From assembly GCA_910575585.1 (NCBI GenBank), contig CAJTGF010000001.1, forward strand, positions 124,197 to 188,196: a stretch of 64,000 nt of DNA, read 5' to 3'. Shown here one piece after another: positions 25,270-35,146 of the stretch. Under the pieces are notes generated by a model, which saw only the letters and a list, made by a program, of their open reading frames with translations, made no database searches and was not told where the DNA came from. Numbering within the stretch: position 1 is the stretch's first letter; every line of letters begins with the position of its first letter. Source of the DNA: Clostridiaceae bacterium. GTDB taxonomy: Bacteria; Bacillota; Clostridia; Lachnospirales; Lachnospiraceae. Position numbers and translations under genes: made by a program.

Positions 25270-25364
25270 GGCAGGAGATGGCGCGGCACTTTATGGGAGC
25301 AGGTCACATATGATAGAATATATGGCATGTTTTTTGTAAAACAGGAACAAAAAGGAGGCATCCC

Positions 25365-26132
25365 ATGGAGATAAAACTGGAGGCAGAGGATCTGTGCTAT
25401 TCCTATCACACCCTGGAGGGGGAGACAAAGGCCCTTTCCCATATCTCGTTTGACGTAAGGGACGGGGAGTTTTTTGCCGTCGTAGGTCCGTCAGGGTGCG
25501 GCAAATCCACGCTGCTGTCTTTGCTGTGCGGGCTTATTGAGCCGGAGGAGGGGCGTATTTTTATAGACGGGAAGGCCAGGCAGGACAGCGGGGCAGTCAT
25601 TGGGTATATGCTGCAGAGGGACCATTTGTTTGAGTGGCGGAGTATCTTGTCTAATGTGTCCTTGGGGCTGGAGATCCAGAACCGGCTTGACCATAAGGCC
25701 AGGGAGGAGCTTGGAAAGATGCTTGATACCTACGGGCTGTCCCAGTTTCAGGACGCGAAGCCGGGGCAGCTGTCCGGGGGGATGCGTCAGAGGGCGGCTC
25801 TGATCCGTACCCTGGCCCTTAAGCCGGATATCCTTTTGCTGGATGAACCTTTTTCTGCCCTGGACTACCAGACCAGGCTGGAAGTCTGCGACGACATCAG
25901 CACCATTATACGAACCCAGAAAAAGACGGCCATCCTCATTACCCACGATCTGTCGGAGGCCATCTCCGTGGCGGACAGGGTCCTGGTGTTAAGCAGCAGA
26001 CCGGCAAAGGTGCGGCATGTTATGGAGATCTCTTTTGCGCCGGAATTTGACCGGCCTTTGGCCAGGAGGAACGCGCCGGAATTTTCGGCTTACTTTAACG
26101 AGCTGTGGAAGACGCTGAAAACGGAGGGCTGA
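25365..26132 (+). CDS. ABC transporter ATP-binding protein, NitT/TauT type
   Basis: 255 residues with AAAGGAGG upstream. Walker A GPSGCGKST, Q-loop in YMLQRDHLFEWR, signature LSGGMRQRAALIRTLAL, Walker B ILLLDEPFSALD, H-loop ITHDLSEA. Closest in pattern to the SsuB/TauB/ThiZ-like ATPases that drive import of sulfonates, nitrate, cyanate or pyrimidine-type compounds. Its permease follows after a 280-bp gap; no substrate-binding protein is in the window, so the substrate cannot be assigned. Confidence 0.9.
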   Translation: MEIKLEAEDLCYSYHTLEGETKALSHISFDVRDGEFFAVVGPSGCGKSTLLSLLCGLIEPEEGRIFIDGKARQDSGAVIGYMLQRDHLFEWRSILSNVSLGLEIQNRLDHKAREELGKMLDTYGLSQFQDAKPGQLSGGMRQRAALIRTLALKPDILLLDEPFSALDYQTRLEVCDDISTIIRTQKKTAILITHDLSEAISVADRVLVLSSRPAKVRHVMEISFAPEFDRPLARRNAPEFSAYFNELWKTLKTEG

Positions 26133-26412
26133 AACGGGGCGTTTTTTTGCCGGAGAGCACCCTTTCCCTGCCGCCACATACTATAAGGTATACCCTTGGG
26201 GTATGCCTTTTGAAACTGGAGGTAATATGTACTCTCGGAATCTCTCCTGCGCCTGCCTTTGTGGCTGATTTCCTGCCATATGCACTTAAATTTAATCAAT
26301 GTACGCTTCACGTACGCCTCATAAATGTATGCGCGTCTGACAGAAAATCATCTCACAAAATCAGACACAAAGAGACTCCGAGAGTACATTAATCAGGGAA
26401 GGGGGAAAGTGG
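26133..26412. other. Gap within the ABC transporter pair, with a hairpin
   Basis: No credible gene. Holds a near-perfect inverted repeat AAGGTATACCC-TT-GGGGTATGCCTT (26185-26209) and repeated GTACGC motifs further on. Such a long gap is unusual inside an ABC operon. It could carry a promoter or a regulatory RNA, but I do not recognise a known class. Confidence 0.5.
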
Positions 26413-27207
26413 ATGAGTGACCTTTCCATGTCTCAACAGGAATTTCTTGCCAAGGAGAAACTGCACAAAAGGCAGGTGCGCATCTGCCGGGCAATGCTTC
26501 TGGTGCTTTTGCTGGCGCTGTGGGAGCTGTGTACAAGACTTCGTATGATTGATTCTTTTATTTTCAGTTCCCCTACGAGGATTTGGGACTGTTTTTTGAA
26601 CATGGCAGGGGACGGGAGTATTTTCCGTCATATCGGAGTGACGCTTTGTGAGACGCTTGTAAGCTTTGGTATCGTGGTGGCAGTGGGAGTGGCTGCGGCT
26701 GTGGCCCTGTGGGGGAGTCGGAGCCTTTCGGAGATCCTGGAACCCTATTTGGTGATGCTCAACAGCCTGCCGAAGTCCGCGCTGGCGCCTCTGCTCATCG
26801 TGTGGATGGGAAACCGTATGCAGACCATCATCGTGGCGGCCGTGTCCGTGGCGGTGTTTGGGTCCATTTTGACGCTGCATACAGGTTTTACGCAGACAGA
26901 CCCGGATAAGATCCGGCTGATCAAGTCCCTGGGAGGGACGAAAAAGGACGTTCTCATGAAAGTGCTGATCCCGTCGTCGGTCCCGCTGATTATCAGCAAC
27001 ATGAAGGTTAATGTGGGACTGTGCCTGGTGGGCGTGATCATCGGAGAGTTTTTGTCGGCAAAGGCGGGTCTGGGATACCTGATCATCTATGCGTCACAGG
27101 TGTTTAAGATGGATATGCTGGTAATGTCTATCGCGCTGCTGTGTATTTTATCCACAGCGCTGTACCAGGCCATTGCGGTGCTGGAGAAGCGGTTTTTAAG
27201 AAATTGA
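26413..27207 (+). CDS. ABC transporter permease, NitT/TauT type
   Basis: 264 residues with about six transmembrane helices and the BPD_transp_1 EAA-loop region (LIKSLGGTKKDVLMKVLIPSS). The N terminus has a short cytoplasmic stretch before the first helix (MLLVLLLALWELCTRL). SsuC/TauC-like permeases pair with ATPases such as the one encoded just upstream. GGAAGGGGG precedes the ATG. A terminator follows. Confidence 0.9.
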   Translation: MSDLSMSQQEFLAKEKLHKRQVRICRAMLLVLLLALWELCTRLRMIDSFIFSSPTRIWDCFLNMAGDGSIFRHIGVTLCETLVSFGIVVAVGVAAAVALWGSRSLSEILEPYLVMLNSLPKSALAPLLIVWMGNRMQTIIVAAVSVAVFGSILTLHTGFTQTDPDKIRLIKSLGGTKKDVLMKVLIPSSVPLIISNMKVNVGLCLVGVIIGEFLSAKAGLGYLIIYASQVFKMDMLVMSIALLCILSTALYQAIAVLEKRFLRN

Positions 27208-27210
27208 TCA

Positions 27211-27243
27211 AAGACTGGCAGATTCCGGCTCTGCCGGTCTTTT
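27211..27243 (+). terminator. Rho-independent terminator after the ABC permease
   Basis: 12-bp stem AAGACTGGCAGA / TCTGCCGGTCTT with one G-T pair and a 7-base loop, then TTT. Confidence 0.7.
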
Positions 27244-27265
27244 AGCGAAGGAGGAAACAGGGAAG

Positions 27266-28519
27266 GTGAGATTTTTACATTTGGCCGATCTGCATCTTGG
27301 CAAATCCTTATACGGGGTTTCGCTGATCGACAACAAGGACCAGGAGTATTGGAAGGACCGGTTTCTGGAAAAAACGGAAGAGATAAAGCCGGACGCCGTG
27401 GTGATATCCGGTGATATTTACGACAGGAACGCCCCTTCCGGCCAGGCTGTCATGTTGCTGGACAGCATGCTGACCCGGCTGGAGTCCATGGAGATCCCTG
27501 TGCTGATTATAGCGGGAAACCACGATTCCGGGCAGAAATTGTCCTTTGGAGGCAGCATCCTGGCTAAGCGGAATATTTATATGGCAGGAGTGGCAGACAA
27601 AGAGATTTGCCGGGTCACCATCCCGGAGAAAGACGGCTTAGGGGATGTGACGTTCTGGCTTATCCCCTATTTATTTCCGGCAATGGCGGCAAAACTGTTT
27701 GAGGATGAATCCATAAGAGATTATGAGACTGCCATGAGAAGGCTTTTAGAGAGCCAGAATATTGATTTTTCCAGGCGCAATGTGGCGGTGGCCCATCAAA
27801 ACGTGACTGCCCAGGGAAAAGAGGCCCGGCGAGGAGGCTCGGAGTCCATGGCAGGGGGCGTGGGACAGATGGACTACCGGGTGTTTGACGGGTTCGACTA
27901 TGTGGCCCTTGGCCATATCCACGCTTCCTACCATGTGGGCCGCAGGCAGGTGCGTTACGCAGGGACCCCGCTGTGCTATCACTTTGACGAGACGAGGCAG
28001 CCCCAAAAGGGACCGCTGCTTGTGGAGCTGGGAGAGAAAGGCACGCCGGTTACGATCGAGACGGTGGCAATCCCTCCCCTCCATCCCATGCGGGAGATCC
28101 GGGGGACTTATGAGGAGATAAAAAGCAGGGAGGAAACAAACCGGTCCACAAAGGAATACGTAAGGATCGTCATAACGGACAGACGGGTGACGCCGGAGAT
28201 CTCCCGGTTTTTTCGGGAGCTGTTGGGAAAGCGGGACAGCCTGGTTATGGAACTGGTATCGGATCTGCGGGAAACAGGGACCAGGGGCCAGGGTGTAAGC
28301 GCAGGCCCGCAAAAGGAAAAGTCCATTGAGGAGTATTTCGCGGATCTGTACCGTGAGCGGAAAGGGCAAAAGGAGCCAGAAGAGAAGGATCTGGAGCTGT
28401 TCCGGTTTGCGGCCCAGCGGACAGGCGGCAGGCAGCAGTGGGAAAACGGGCGGGAAAATATGGAGAGGGACGTAAATGACTTGCTGGAGTTTATTTTGAG
28501 ACAGGAGGGCGGACAATGA
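27266..28519 (+). CDS. sbcD: Exonuclease subunit SbcD
   Basis: 417 residues from a GTG start with AAGGAGG upstream. Mre11-type nuclease: metal-binding motifs HLADLHLG, SGDIYDRNAP, IAGNHDSG and ALGHIHASY. Works with SbcC as an ATP-dependent nuclease on hairpins and DNA ends. Overlaps sbcC by ATGA. Given the several long palindromes in this genome segment, an SbcCD hairpin nuclease is relevant to their stability. Confidence 0.96.
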   Translation: MRFLHLADLHLGKSLYGVSLIDNKDQEYWKDRFLEKTEEIKPDAVVISGDIYDRNAPSGQAVMLLDSMLTRLESMEIPVLIIAGNHDSGQKLSFGGSILAKRNIYMAGVADKEICRVTIPEKDGLGDVTFWLIPYLFPAMAAKLFEDESIRDYETAMRRLLESQNIDFSRRNVAVAHQNVTAQGKEARRGGSESMAGGVGQMDYRVFDGFDYVALGHIHASYHVGRRQVRYAGTPLCYHFDETRQPQKGPLLVELGEKGTPVTIETVAIPPLHPMREIRGTYEEIKSREETNRSTKEYVRIVITDRRVTPEISRFFRELLGKRDSLVMELVSDLRETGTRGQGVSAGPQKEKSIEEYFADLYRERKGQKEPEEKDLELFRFAAQRTGGRQQWENGRENMERDVNDLLEFILRQEGGQ

Positions 28520-31500
28520 GACCGGTTTTGCTGGAGATGACGGCATTTGGCTCCTATGCCAGGGAGACGTCCATAGATTTTCGTCGGTTTGACCATAATC
28601 TTTATCTCATTACCGGAGATACGGGGGCAGGGAAGACCACCATCTTTGACGGCATCATGATGGCTCTCTACGGGGAGGCCAGCGGGGAAGGGGATAAGAA
28701 ATTCCGGACGTTTGAGATGATGCACTGCGATTACGCGGATCGATCTGAGGATACGGTGGTGAAACTGACGTTTGCCCATATGGGAAAGACCCATACGGTG
28801 GAGCGGACCCTTCATTTTCAGAAGTCCAGGGATACGGGGGAGTACGAAAAGGCCCAGCAGAAGGCGGTGTTCTGGGAAGAGGGAAAAGATCCCATTAAAA
28901 ATCCCAGGGCAGTGACCGGCAGGATCCAGGAACTTCTGGGCATGGATGCCAGGCAGTTCCGCAAGATCGTCATGCTGGCCCAGGGAGAATTTAAAAAATT
29001 CCTGGACGCGGACAGCGATGAAAAAAATGTCATTTTAGGGGATCTTTTTGACAATTCGGCTTACGTCTATTATCAGGAGCTGTTTGATAAAGCCAGGGAC
29101 AAGCTGGAAAACCGCCGCAGGCAGGAGGGCACCGGCAGGATCGCCAAAGCCATGGAGGAGTTTCTGTGGCCTTTGGATATGAGCCAGGAGGAGCGGGAGG
29201 CGTATACGGCGGGACACTCCGGGCTGGAGGAGGCTTTAGAGGGGCTGATCCGGAAAGATGCAGAGACAAGGCAGCAGCTGGAGGACAGGATCAAAACGCT
29301 GCAGAGCCGTGAAAATACGCTGCGGGAACAGCTGGGCAGCGCCAGAGAGCAGAATAAAAAACTGGAGGAGCTTGCCCGAAAAGAGAAAGAGCTTGAAGAA
29401 CTGTGGGAGAAAAAGCAGGAGATGGAGCGGCTTAAGGAGGAGACAGACCGGGCGGACCGGGCGTTTTACCGGGTGAAGCCCAAAGAGCAGCTGTTTTTGC
29501 ACGCAAAAAAGGTTTATGAGGATGCTTTGGCCAAGACCAGGGGGCTGCAGGAAAGCTTTCAGCAGCTTAAGGAGGAAAGGCAGGCAAAGGAGGAGGCGTT
29601 TGATCGGCGCAGGAGAGAAGATGAGCCTGTGATCCGGGACCTAGAGATCCGCATTGCCAATATGGAACAGGCCATTCCCTTGTACGGGGACTTGCAGCAA
29701 AAGCTTACCCAGCAACAGGAGGAAAGCAAGAAAGCGGAGGAAGCCGAAATAATGGGGCAAAAGGCCCGGGAAGAGAAAGACCGGGCGGAGCAGGTCCTTG
29801 GTGTTTTGGATGGGAATATAAAGGCGCTGGAGGGCATTGAAGCGGAGACTGTGGGGCTTAAGGCGGCGCTGGATCAGGCCTGCAGGGATCTGGACAGGCT
29901 CACAGGCCCAAATGGGGTGAAAGACCGGATGGAACAGATCCATCACCAACAGGAGCAGCTTTTAGAAGAGCAGGAGAAGCTTCGGGTACTGGTAAAGGAG
30001 GCGGGAGAGCTGGAACACGCCTATCACCGGCTCTACCAGGCGTTTATTGAAGGACAGGCCGGGCTGCTGGCAAAGGGGCTGGAGCAGGAGCTTAAGGAGA
30101 AGGAAGAGGCAGTCTGCCCGGTGTGCCAGAGGGTATTGTACCGCCATCAGCGGCAGGCTTTGGCAAGGGTTAAGCAGGAAATACCGAAACAAAAGGATGT
30201 GGACAGGGCCAAAGAGGCTTTTGAGAAAAAAGACAAGGACAGGGAAGACCGGGCTAACCGATCAGCAGTGGCGGAGACGACCTTAAAAGGGATGAGGGCA
30301 TCGGCGCTGGAGTGCTTAAGAGAAATGGGGCAGGAGTGCCCGGACTGGGAGACAGTAAGCGGCGGTTTTCTTGATAAGGTCATCTGCGATTATGAAACGA
30401 GAAAGCTGGAGGCAAAGAAAAACTATGACAGAGCCGCCTGCAAAAGCCGGGATTTGGCCGGTTTTAAGGAGGAAAGGGCCAAAAGACTGGAGGAGCTGCA
30501 AGCCTGTGAGGAGGCCGTAAGGAAAAACAGGGAGTCGTGGCAGGAACACACGGTCAAAAGCAGCGCTTTAAAGGCCGCTGTCCGGGAACTTAGAAAGACG
30601 CTGCCGTACCCGGACAGAAAGACCGCCGAAAGCCGGAAAATGGAGTGGGTGGCAAAACGGGATGCCCTGGCCCAGACCATGGGGGAAGCGCGGCAGGCGT
30701 TTCAGGAGGCGGACAGGCGCTGTCAGGTGACGGCCGGCGCCCTGGAGGGCAGTTTGGAGAAGCTGCCGGGATATGAGGAGGAGATGGACAAGAAAAAGGG
30801 CCTTCTTCTCCAGGAAGCGCGGGAGCAGGGGTTTGAAAGCCTGGAGGAAGTCCATGGGGCTCTTTGCCCGCCAGGGGCGGAAAAGCAGGATATGGGGCAG
30901 TGGATCGGGACAAGGAAGGAGGAGCTTGGAAGATATAAAAATAACCTGGAAAATACCCGAAACCGCGTCAGAGATTTAAAAGAAGCGACGAAAGATCTCT
31001 CAAAGGCGGATATCACACAGATGGAGGATGATATCAAAAAGCTGGAACAGGAGCGGGAAAGGGTTCAGGGGGAATTGGACAGGAGCAGATCGATCCATGA
31101 CAATCACAAAAAGACCTGGGGGCATGTCCGGGAAGCCAACGCGATGCTGAAAACCACGGAAGCGGCGTGGAGAAGGCTGGAGGATCTGGCTGACCTGGCG
31201 GCAGGCACCAGGAACGCGGCGGGGGGAAGGCTAAGCTTTGACCGGTATGTTATGGGTTATCTGTTCCGGGAAGTCCTTGAGATGGCCAACCGGCGGTTGG
31301 ATATCATGAGCGGAGGGCGGTATGAACTGATCCATGAGAGGAATGTAAAGCGGGATAACGCAAAGGCGGGCCTTGAGATCTCGGTGCTGGACATGACCAC
31401 GGGAAAGCGCCGCCCGGCTTCCTCATTGTCCGGAGGGGAGTCATTTTTTGCTTCCTTATCCCTGGCTTTGGGATTATCCGATGTGGTTCAGAACCATGCG

Positions 31501-31737
31501 GGGGGCAGGCAGCTGGACGCTCTGTTTATTGACGAGGGGTTTGGTTCTCTGGACGACGACGTCCTTGACAGGGCGCTGTGGGTGCTTAACGGGCTGACAA
31601 AGGGAAAACGGCTGGTGGGCATTATCTCCCACGTATCCAGGCTTGAGGAGAGCATTCCCCAGCAGCTGCGGGTGCGAAACAGCGGGAAAGGCAGTTGGAT
31701 CGAAGATCATGCCTCATGGAGAGAGGACGAATATTAG
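28516..31737 (+). CDS. sbcC: Exonuclease subunit SbcC
   Basis: 1073 residues. SMC/Rad50-like: Walker A GDTGAGKTT near residue 35, two very long coiled coils, a zinc hook CPVC (C534-C537) at the centre, and the C-terminal ABC signature LSGGESFFASLSLALGLSD with Walker B LFIDEGFGSLDDD. It binds SbcD and clamps DNA. The length fits the family. Confidence 0.97.
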   Translation: MRPVLLEMTAFGSYARETSIDFRRFDHNLYLITGDTGAGKTTIFDGIMMALYGEASGEGDKKFRTFEMMHCDYADRSEDTVVKLTFAHMGKTHTVERTLHFQKSRDTGEYEKAQQKAVFWEEGKDPIKNPRAVTGRIQELLGMDARQFRKIVMLAQGEFKKFLDADSDEKNVILGDLFDNSAYVYYQELFDKARDKLENRRRQEGTGRIAKAMEEFLWPLDMSQEEREAYTAGHSGLEEALEGLIRKDAETRQQLEDRIKTLQSRENTLREQLGSAREQNKKLEELARKEKELEELWEKKQEMERLKEETDRADRAFYRVKPKEQLFLHAKKVYEDALAKTRGLQESFQQLKEERQAKEEAFDRRRREDEPVIRDLEIRIANMEQAIPLYGDLQQKLTQQQEESKKAEEAEIMGQKAREEKDRAEQVLGVLDGNIKALEGIEAETVGLKAALDQACRDLDRLTGPNGVKDRMEQIHHQQEQLLEEQEKLRVLVKEAGELEHAYHRLYQAFIEGQAGLLAKGLEQELKEKEEAVCPVCQRVLYRHQRQALARVKQEIPKQKDVDRAKEAFEKKDKDREDRANRSAVAETTLKGMRASALECLREMGQECPDWETVSGGFLDKVICDYETRKLEAKKNYDRAACKSRDLAGFKEERAKRLEELQACEEAVRKNRESWQEHTVKSSALKAAVRELRKTLPYPDRKTAESRKMEWVAKRDALAQTMGEARQAFQEADRRCQVTAGALEGSLEKLPGYEEEMDKKKGLLLQEAREQGFESLEEVHGALCPPGAEKQDMGQWIGTRKEELGRYKNNLENTRNRVRDLKEATKDLSKADITQMEDDIKKLEQERERVQGELDRSRSIHDNHKKTWGHVREANAMLKTTEAAWRRLEDLADLAAGTRNAAGGRLSFDRYVMGYLFREVLEMANRRLDIMSGGRYELIHERNVKRDNAKAGLEISVLDMTTGKRRPASSLSGGESFFASLSLALGLSDVVQNHAGGRQLDALFIDEGFGSLDDDVLDRALWVLNGLTKGKRLVGIISHVSRLEESIPQQLRVRNSGKGSWIEDHASWREDEY

Positions 31738-31821
31738 CCATATTAGGCCGATATTTTAAATCTGTCTTCCATCTGTAAAATCCAATAAGATAGAATCAGG
31801 ATTTTCAGGTGGAGAGAGGTT

Positions 31822-32157
31822 ATGGATAACGAAAGCGTATTAAAAAAGATTGAGGAACTGATGAGACAGCGTGGATATACCAGATACAAGCTGGCGAAGC
31901 TGAGCGGGGTCAGCAAATCCACCATTACCACCATATTTAACAAAAGGAGCACGATCAGCCTGTACAATCTGTCAAAGATCTGCCGGGCTTTTAATCTGAC
32001 TCTTTCGGAGTTTTTTGCCATGCTGGAGGGAAAGCCGGAGGCGGGCATCATCCAGGAGTTTCCCCTGGAGTGGTGGAGCAGCCTGCCTCCGGAAAAGCGG
32101 CGTCAGGTAAGCGCCGTCATGTATGTCATGGCGGAGCTGGACCTGGGAGGAAAGTGA
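31822..32157 (+). CDS. XRE family helix-turn-helix regulator
   Basis: 111 residues. HTH_3 domain in the first ~65 residues (YTRYKLAKLSGVSKSTITTI, then STISLYNLSKICRAFNLTLSEFF). The C-terminal part (~70-111) ends WWSSLPPEKRRQVSAVMYVM. GAGAGAGG precedes the ATG. No partner toxin or phage gene is adjacent. It could act on the downstream flavin reductase gene, which has its own promoter. Confidence 0.85.
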   Translation: MDNESVLKKIEELMRQRGYTRYKLAKLSGVSKSTITTIFNKRSTISLYNLSKICRAFNLTLSEFFAMLEGKPEAGIIQEFPLEWWSSLPPEKRRQVSAVMYVMAELDLGGK

Positions 32158-32304
32158 TCCGATCTGTGGGACTTGTCCCGGAAAACTGTTGTTTTGCCGT
32201 ATCTGGGGCAGGCAGCAGTTTTTGTGTTTTATACAATGCAAAGGTTTGCAAGTTGTGTATTATGACGAAAAGAAAGGGCGGAGGGAAAAGACATTTTCAG
32301 GATA

Positions 32305-32332
32305 TTGACAAACAGGGATTGTCCGATATAAT
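32305..32332 (+). promoter_or_regulatory. Promoter of the frameshifted flavin reductase gene
   Basis: Consensus TTGACA (32305-32310) and TATAAT (32327-32332) with a 16-bp spacer. Confidence 0.8.
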
Positions 32333-32389
32333 GTGTAGTACAGGCCGGGTAAAGGGACCTGGACTGAATAACATTTATGGAGGAGCATT

Positions 32390-34181
32390 ATGAGAAAGGC
32401 AAGGTTATGGAACGTGTTTATGGCATCGGCGTCCGCCATCAGTCTGGCAGCCTGTTCCGGTCCCGGGACCAACGAGACCACGACAACGCCGGAGACCACC
32501 ACGGCGGCAGAGACCACCACGGCAGCCGCTGAGACTACGGAGGAAGCCAAGGAGGCAGAAGGACCGGTGACATACGATGCCAAGGGCAGCGGCTACGGCG
32601 GAGAGCTGAACCTGAAAGTGACCATCGACGGGGACACCATCACGGATCTGGAGCTGGGGGAGCACCATGAGACTAACGTGGTCATGGACAGGGCATTTCC
32701 CGTTATCCGCCAAAGGATTCTGGACAGCAATACCCCGGTGGTTGACAGCGTGACGGCCGCCACGTTTTCTTCCTACGCCGTCAAAGCGGCAGTGGCCGAC
32801 GCCATGACCCAGGCAGGTCTTGAGGTGGAGGACATCACCATGGCCACCGCAGGCCCCGCAAAGGAGGCAAAGACCCTGGATGACGTGACCGCTGACATCG
32901 TGGTAGTGGGCGGAGGCCCCTCCGGTCTGGCAGCCGCCATCACGGCAAAGCAGACCAACAAGGATCTGAACGTGATCGTCATCGAGAAGATGGATATCTT
33001 AAGCGGAAACGGCAAATTTGACATGAACTTTTACGACCTGATCAACTCCCAGGCCCAGAAAGAGGCGGGCAATGAGAAGTGGACCGTGGATCAGGTGGAG
33101 AACTTTATAGAGGCAAAGTCCACAGCCGGAGACAGTGAGGAGCGGGTGAAAGTGTGGGCAGAGCAGGAGAACGTTCTGGACGCGTGGCTGCGGGATATGG
33201 GCGTGAACCTGGACTACAACTACGGCGCCATGAACCATATGGCCAAGGAAGACCAGTATGCCGGGGAAGTGATCCAGGCCGGCATGGAGGAGTGCGCAAA
33301 GGACCTTGGCATTGAGATCCGCACAGGCACAAAGGGCGTGGACCTGATCATGGAAGAGGGCCGCTGCGTCGGCGTCAATGTGGAGAACAACGCCAAGGAA
33401 AGCTACGCCATCAAGGCTCAGCATACCATTATCGCCACGGGAGGTTTCTGCAGCAGCAAGGAACTGTTAAAGGAGTACGCCCCCGGCTATGAGGTGTTCA
33501 ATACCTCCAACCAGATGGGGACTACCGGCGATTTCGTCAAGGTATTTGAGGAGAACGGCTTTAAGATGGAACACATGGACAATGTAAGGCTGTTCCCCAA
33601 CATCATTGTTCCCAGAAGGGATCTGACCGGCGGAGCGGATCTAAGCATCCTTGTTAATAAGGAAGGAAGCCGGTTCATCTCCGAGAACGCAGGCGGTTTG
33701 GAGCTGGGCAATGCCATCCAGGCCCAGACCGACGGAGCGGTATTCTCCATCACCGACAAGACCGGGTACGATTCTTTCTACCGGATCCGCAAGCACGTTG
33801 GCCTTGGATACTATTCCCAGGGCGAGACGCTGGATCAGCCTGGCAGAGGCATTGGGCATCGACGCCGCAGGTCTTAAGGCGGCAGTGGAGGAGTTTAACG
33901 GCGCGGCCGCCGAGGGCAAGGAGGACGCCCTTTTAAAGGAGGCTCCGTCCCGTCCGCTGGATGCCCAGGGTCCTTACTACGGCGTCCGCATCGAGGCAGC
34001 CAACCATATGACAAAAGGCGGCGTCTCCTGCAACGAGAACGCCCAGGTGCTGTATGAGGACGGCAGTGCGGTGGAAGGGCTTTACGCTTCCGGCGAAGTG
34101 ACATGGCAGTCCGGCGGCTACTCCCAGTCCGTATGTTTCGGACGGGTGGCAGGGGAGCAGGCGGCTCTCAACGTAAAATAA
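32390..34181 (+). pseudogene. Lipoprotein FMN/FAD flavin reductase (fumarate-reductase-like), interrupted by a frameshift
   Basis: Lipoprotein signal with lipobox LAAC and a Thr/Glu-rich linker, then an FMN-binding domain (~55-140, DSVTAATFSS in place of the usual covalent-FMN motif), then a FAD_binding_2 domain (ADIVVVGGGPSGLAAAI). The first frame runs from 32390 to 33877. The remainder, ending GLYASGEVTWQSGG..FGRVAG, is in another frame from about 33840 to 34181. Dropping one base near 33836 restores ...GETLD-SLAEALGIDAAGL. This is a real recent frameshift or an assembly error. If intact it would be a secreted, membrane-anchored reductase using an external acceptor. GGAGGAG precedes the ATG. 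Confidence 0.82.
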
Positions 34182-34200
34182 TCATGTAACGATACGCGGC

Positions 34201-34239
34201 AGGCTCTACCGGACAGACGGTACGAGCCTGCTTTGTGTT
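34201..34239 (+). terminator. Terminator after the flavin reductase gene
   Basis: GCAGGCTC / GAGCCTGC with an inner ACC / GGT pairing, then TTTGTGTTT. Confidence 0.65.
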
Positions 34240-34287
34240 TAATCCCTGTTTTTGGAAGCAAAAAAAATAGTATTTCCTCCGAGAATA

Positions 34288-34296
34288 TGGTATAAT
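34288..34296 (+). promoter_or_regulatory. Extended -10 promoter of the GNAT gene
   Basis: TGG-TATAAT (TATAAT at 34291-34296), an extended -10; the -35 region is weak. Confidence 0.5.
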
Positions 34297-34338
34297 CAAA
34301 AACAGCAAGAATTTACTTCACATTGGGGAGGTGTCATT

Positions 34339-35115
34339 ATGATGGTTGAACTGGGAAGAGAGAAACGCCAGAGCATCCAGGCGCTCTGTGAGGGAAACCA
34401 GGAGGTGCTGGTGCGGGGCGCCGTGGAGGGGACCATGGGGAGGGTCTGGGTGCCGGGGCTTGACGACGGTTCTTACTGTCTTGTGGGGTCAGGTGATTTT
34501 GCCTTTCTTCTGGGACTGCCGCCTAAGGGGCCAAGGGCTCTGGATCTAAAGAGCCAGCTTTACCAGTCAGCCGCCCGCGCGTTTATCTATCCGGAGAATG
34601 AGATGTGGGAGCAGTGGCTCCTCCAGGAGTTTGACGGGCAGCTGCGCAGAGTGACCCGGTATGCCTTAAAGAAGGATGAGCACCATTTTGACCGGGACAG
34701 GCTGAAAGCCAACGTAAAGGCCGTTCCCCAGGGCATCCGCATCCGCAGGATCGACGAGAGGCTGTATCATCTGGCTATGAAGGAGGAGTGGAGCCGGGAT
34801 CTGTGTTCCAACTTTGAGGATTATAAGCATTTTTCGGCCTGTGGATTCGGGTACGGGGCCATGAAGATCCACAAGCTGGTGGCAGGGTGTTCCGCCTACG
34901 GAGTCAGCGAGGGTATGATGGAGATCCAGGTGGATACGAGAAAGGATTTCCGCAGACAGGGGCTGGCGCTGGCCTGCAGTTCGGCTTTTGTGCTGGAGTG
35001 TCTTCAAAAAGAGCTGATTCCCAACTGGGACGCGGCCAATCAGCAGTCCGTGGAGCTGGCGGAGAAGCTGGGATATGTGTTTGAGCGGGAGTACCAGGTG
35101 TATCAGCTTTTGTGA
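34339..35115 (+). CDS. GNAT family acetyltransferase
   Basis: 258 residues from the ATG at 34339 with GGGAGG 7 bp upstream (a second in-frame ATG follows at once). The N-terminal half is specific to the GNAT_acetyltran group. The acetyl-CoA fold is in the C-terminal half ([20 protein letters not shown], with the loop that binds the pyrophosphate, and [17 protein letters not shown]). The acceptor is unknown. It lies 31 bp before deoC and may share its transcript. Confidence 0.85.
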   Translation: MMVELGREKRQSIQALCEGNQEVLVRGAVEGTMGRVWVPGLDDGSYCLVGSGDFAFLLGLPPKGPRALDLKSQLYQSAARAFIYPENEMWEQWLLQEFDGQLRRVTRYALKKDEHHFDRDRLKANVKAVPQGIRIRRIDERLYHLAMKEEWSRDLCSNFEDYKHFSACGFGYGAMKIHKLVAGCSAYGVSEGMMEIQVDTRKDFRRQGLALACSSAFVLECLQKELIPNWDAANQQSVELAEKLGYVFEREYQVYQLL

Positions 35116-35146
35116 TCGCCTGCAAAAGGAAAGGAGAATCGATACC

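Noticed and set aside
26105-26392. 95-residue frame in the ABC transporter gap
   Set aside because: Starts inside the ATPase gene, has no ribosome site and no recognisable domain.
26133-26412. Thiamine or other riboswitch in the ABC transporter gap
   Set aside because: The conserved core of TPP and other riboswitches I know is absent; only a simple hairpin is seen.
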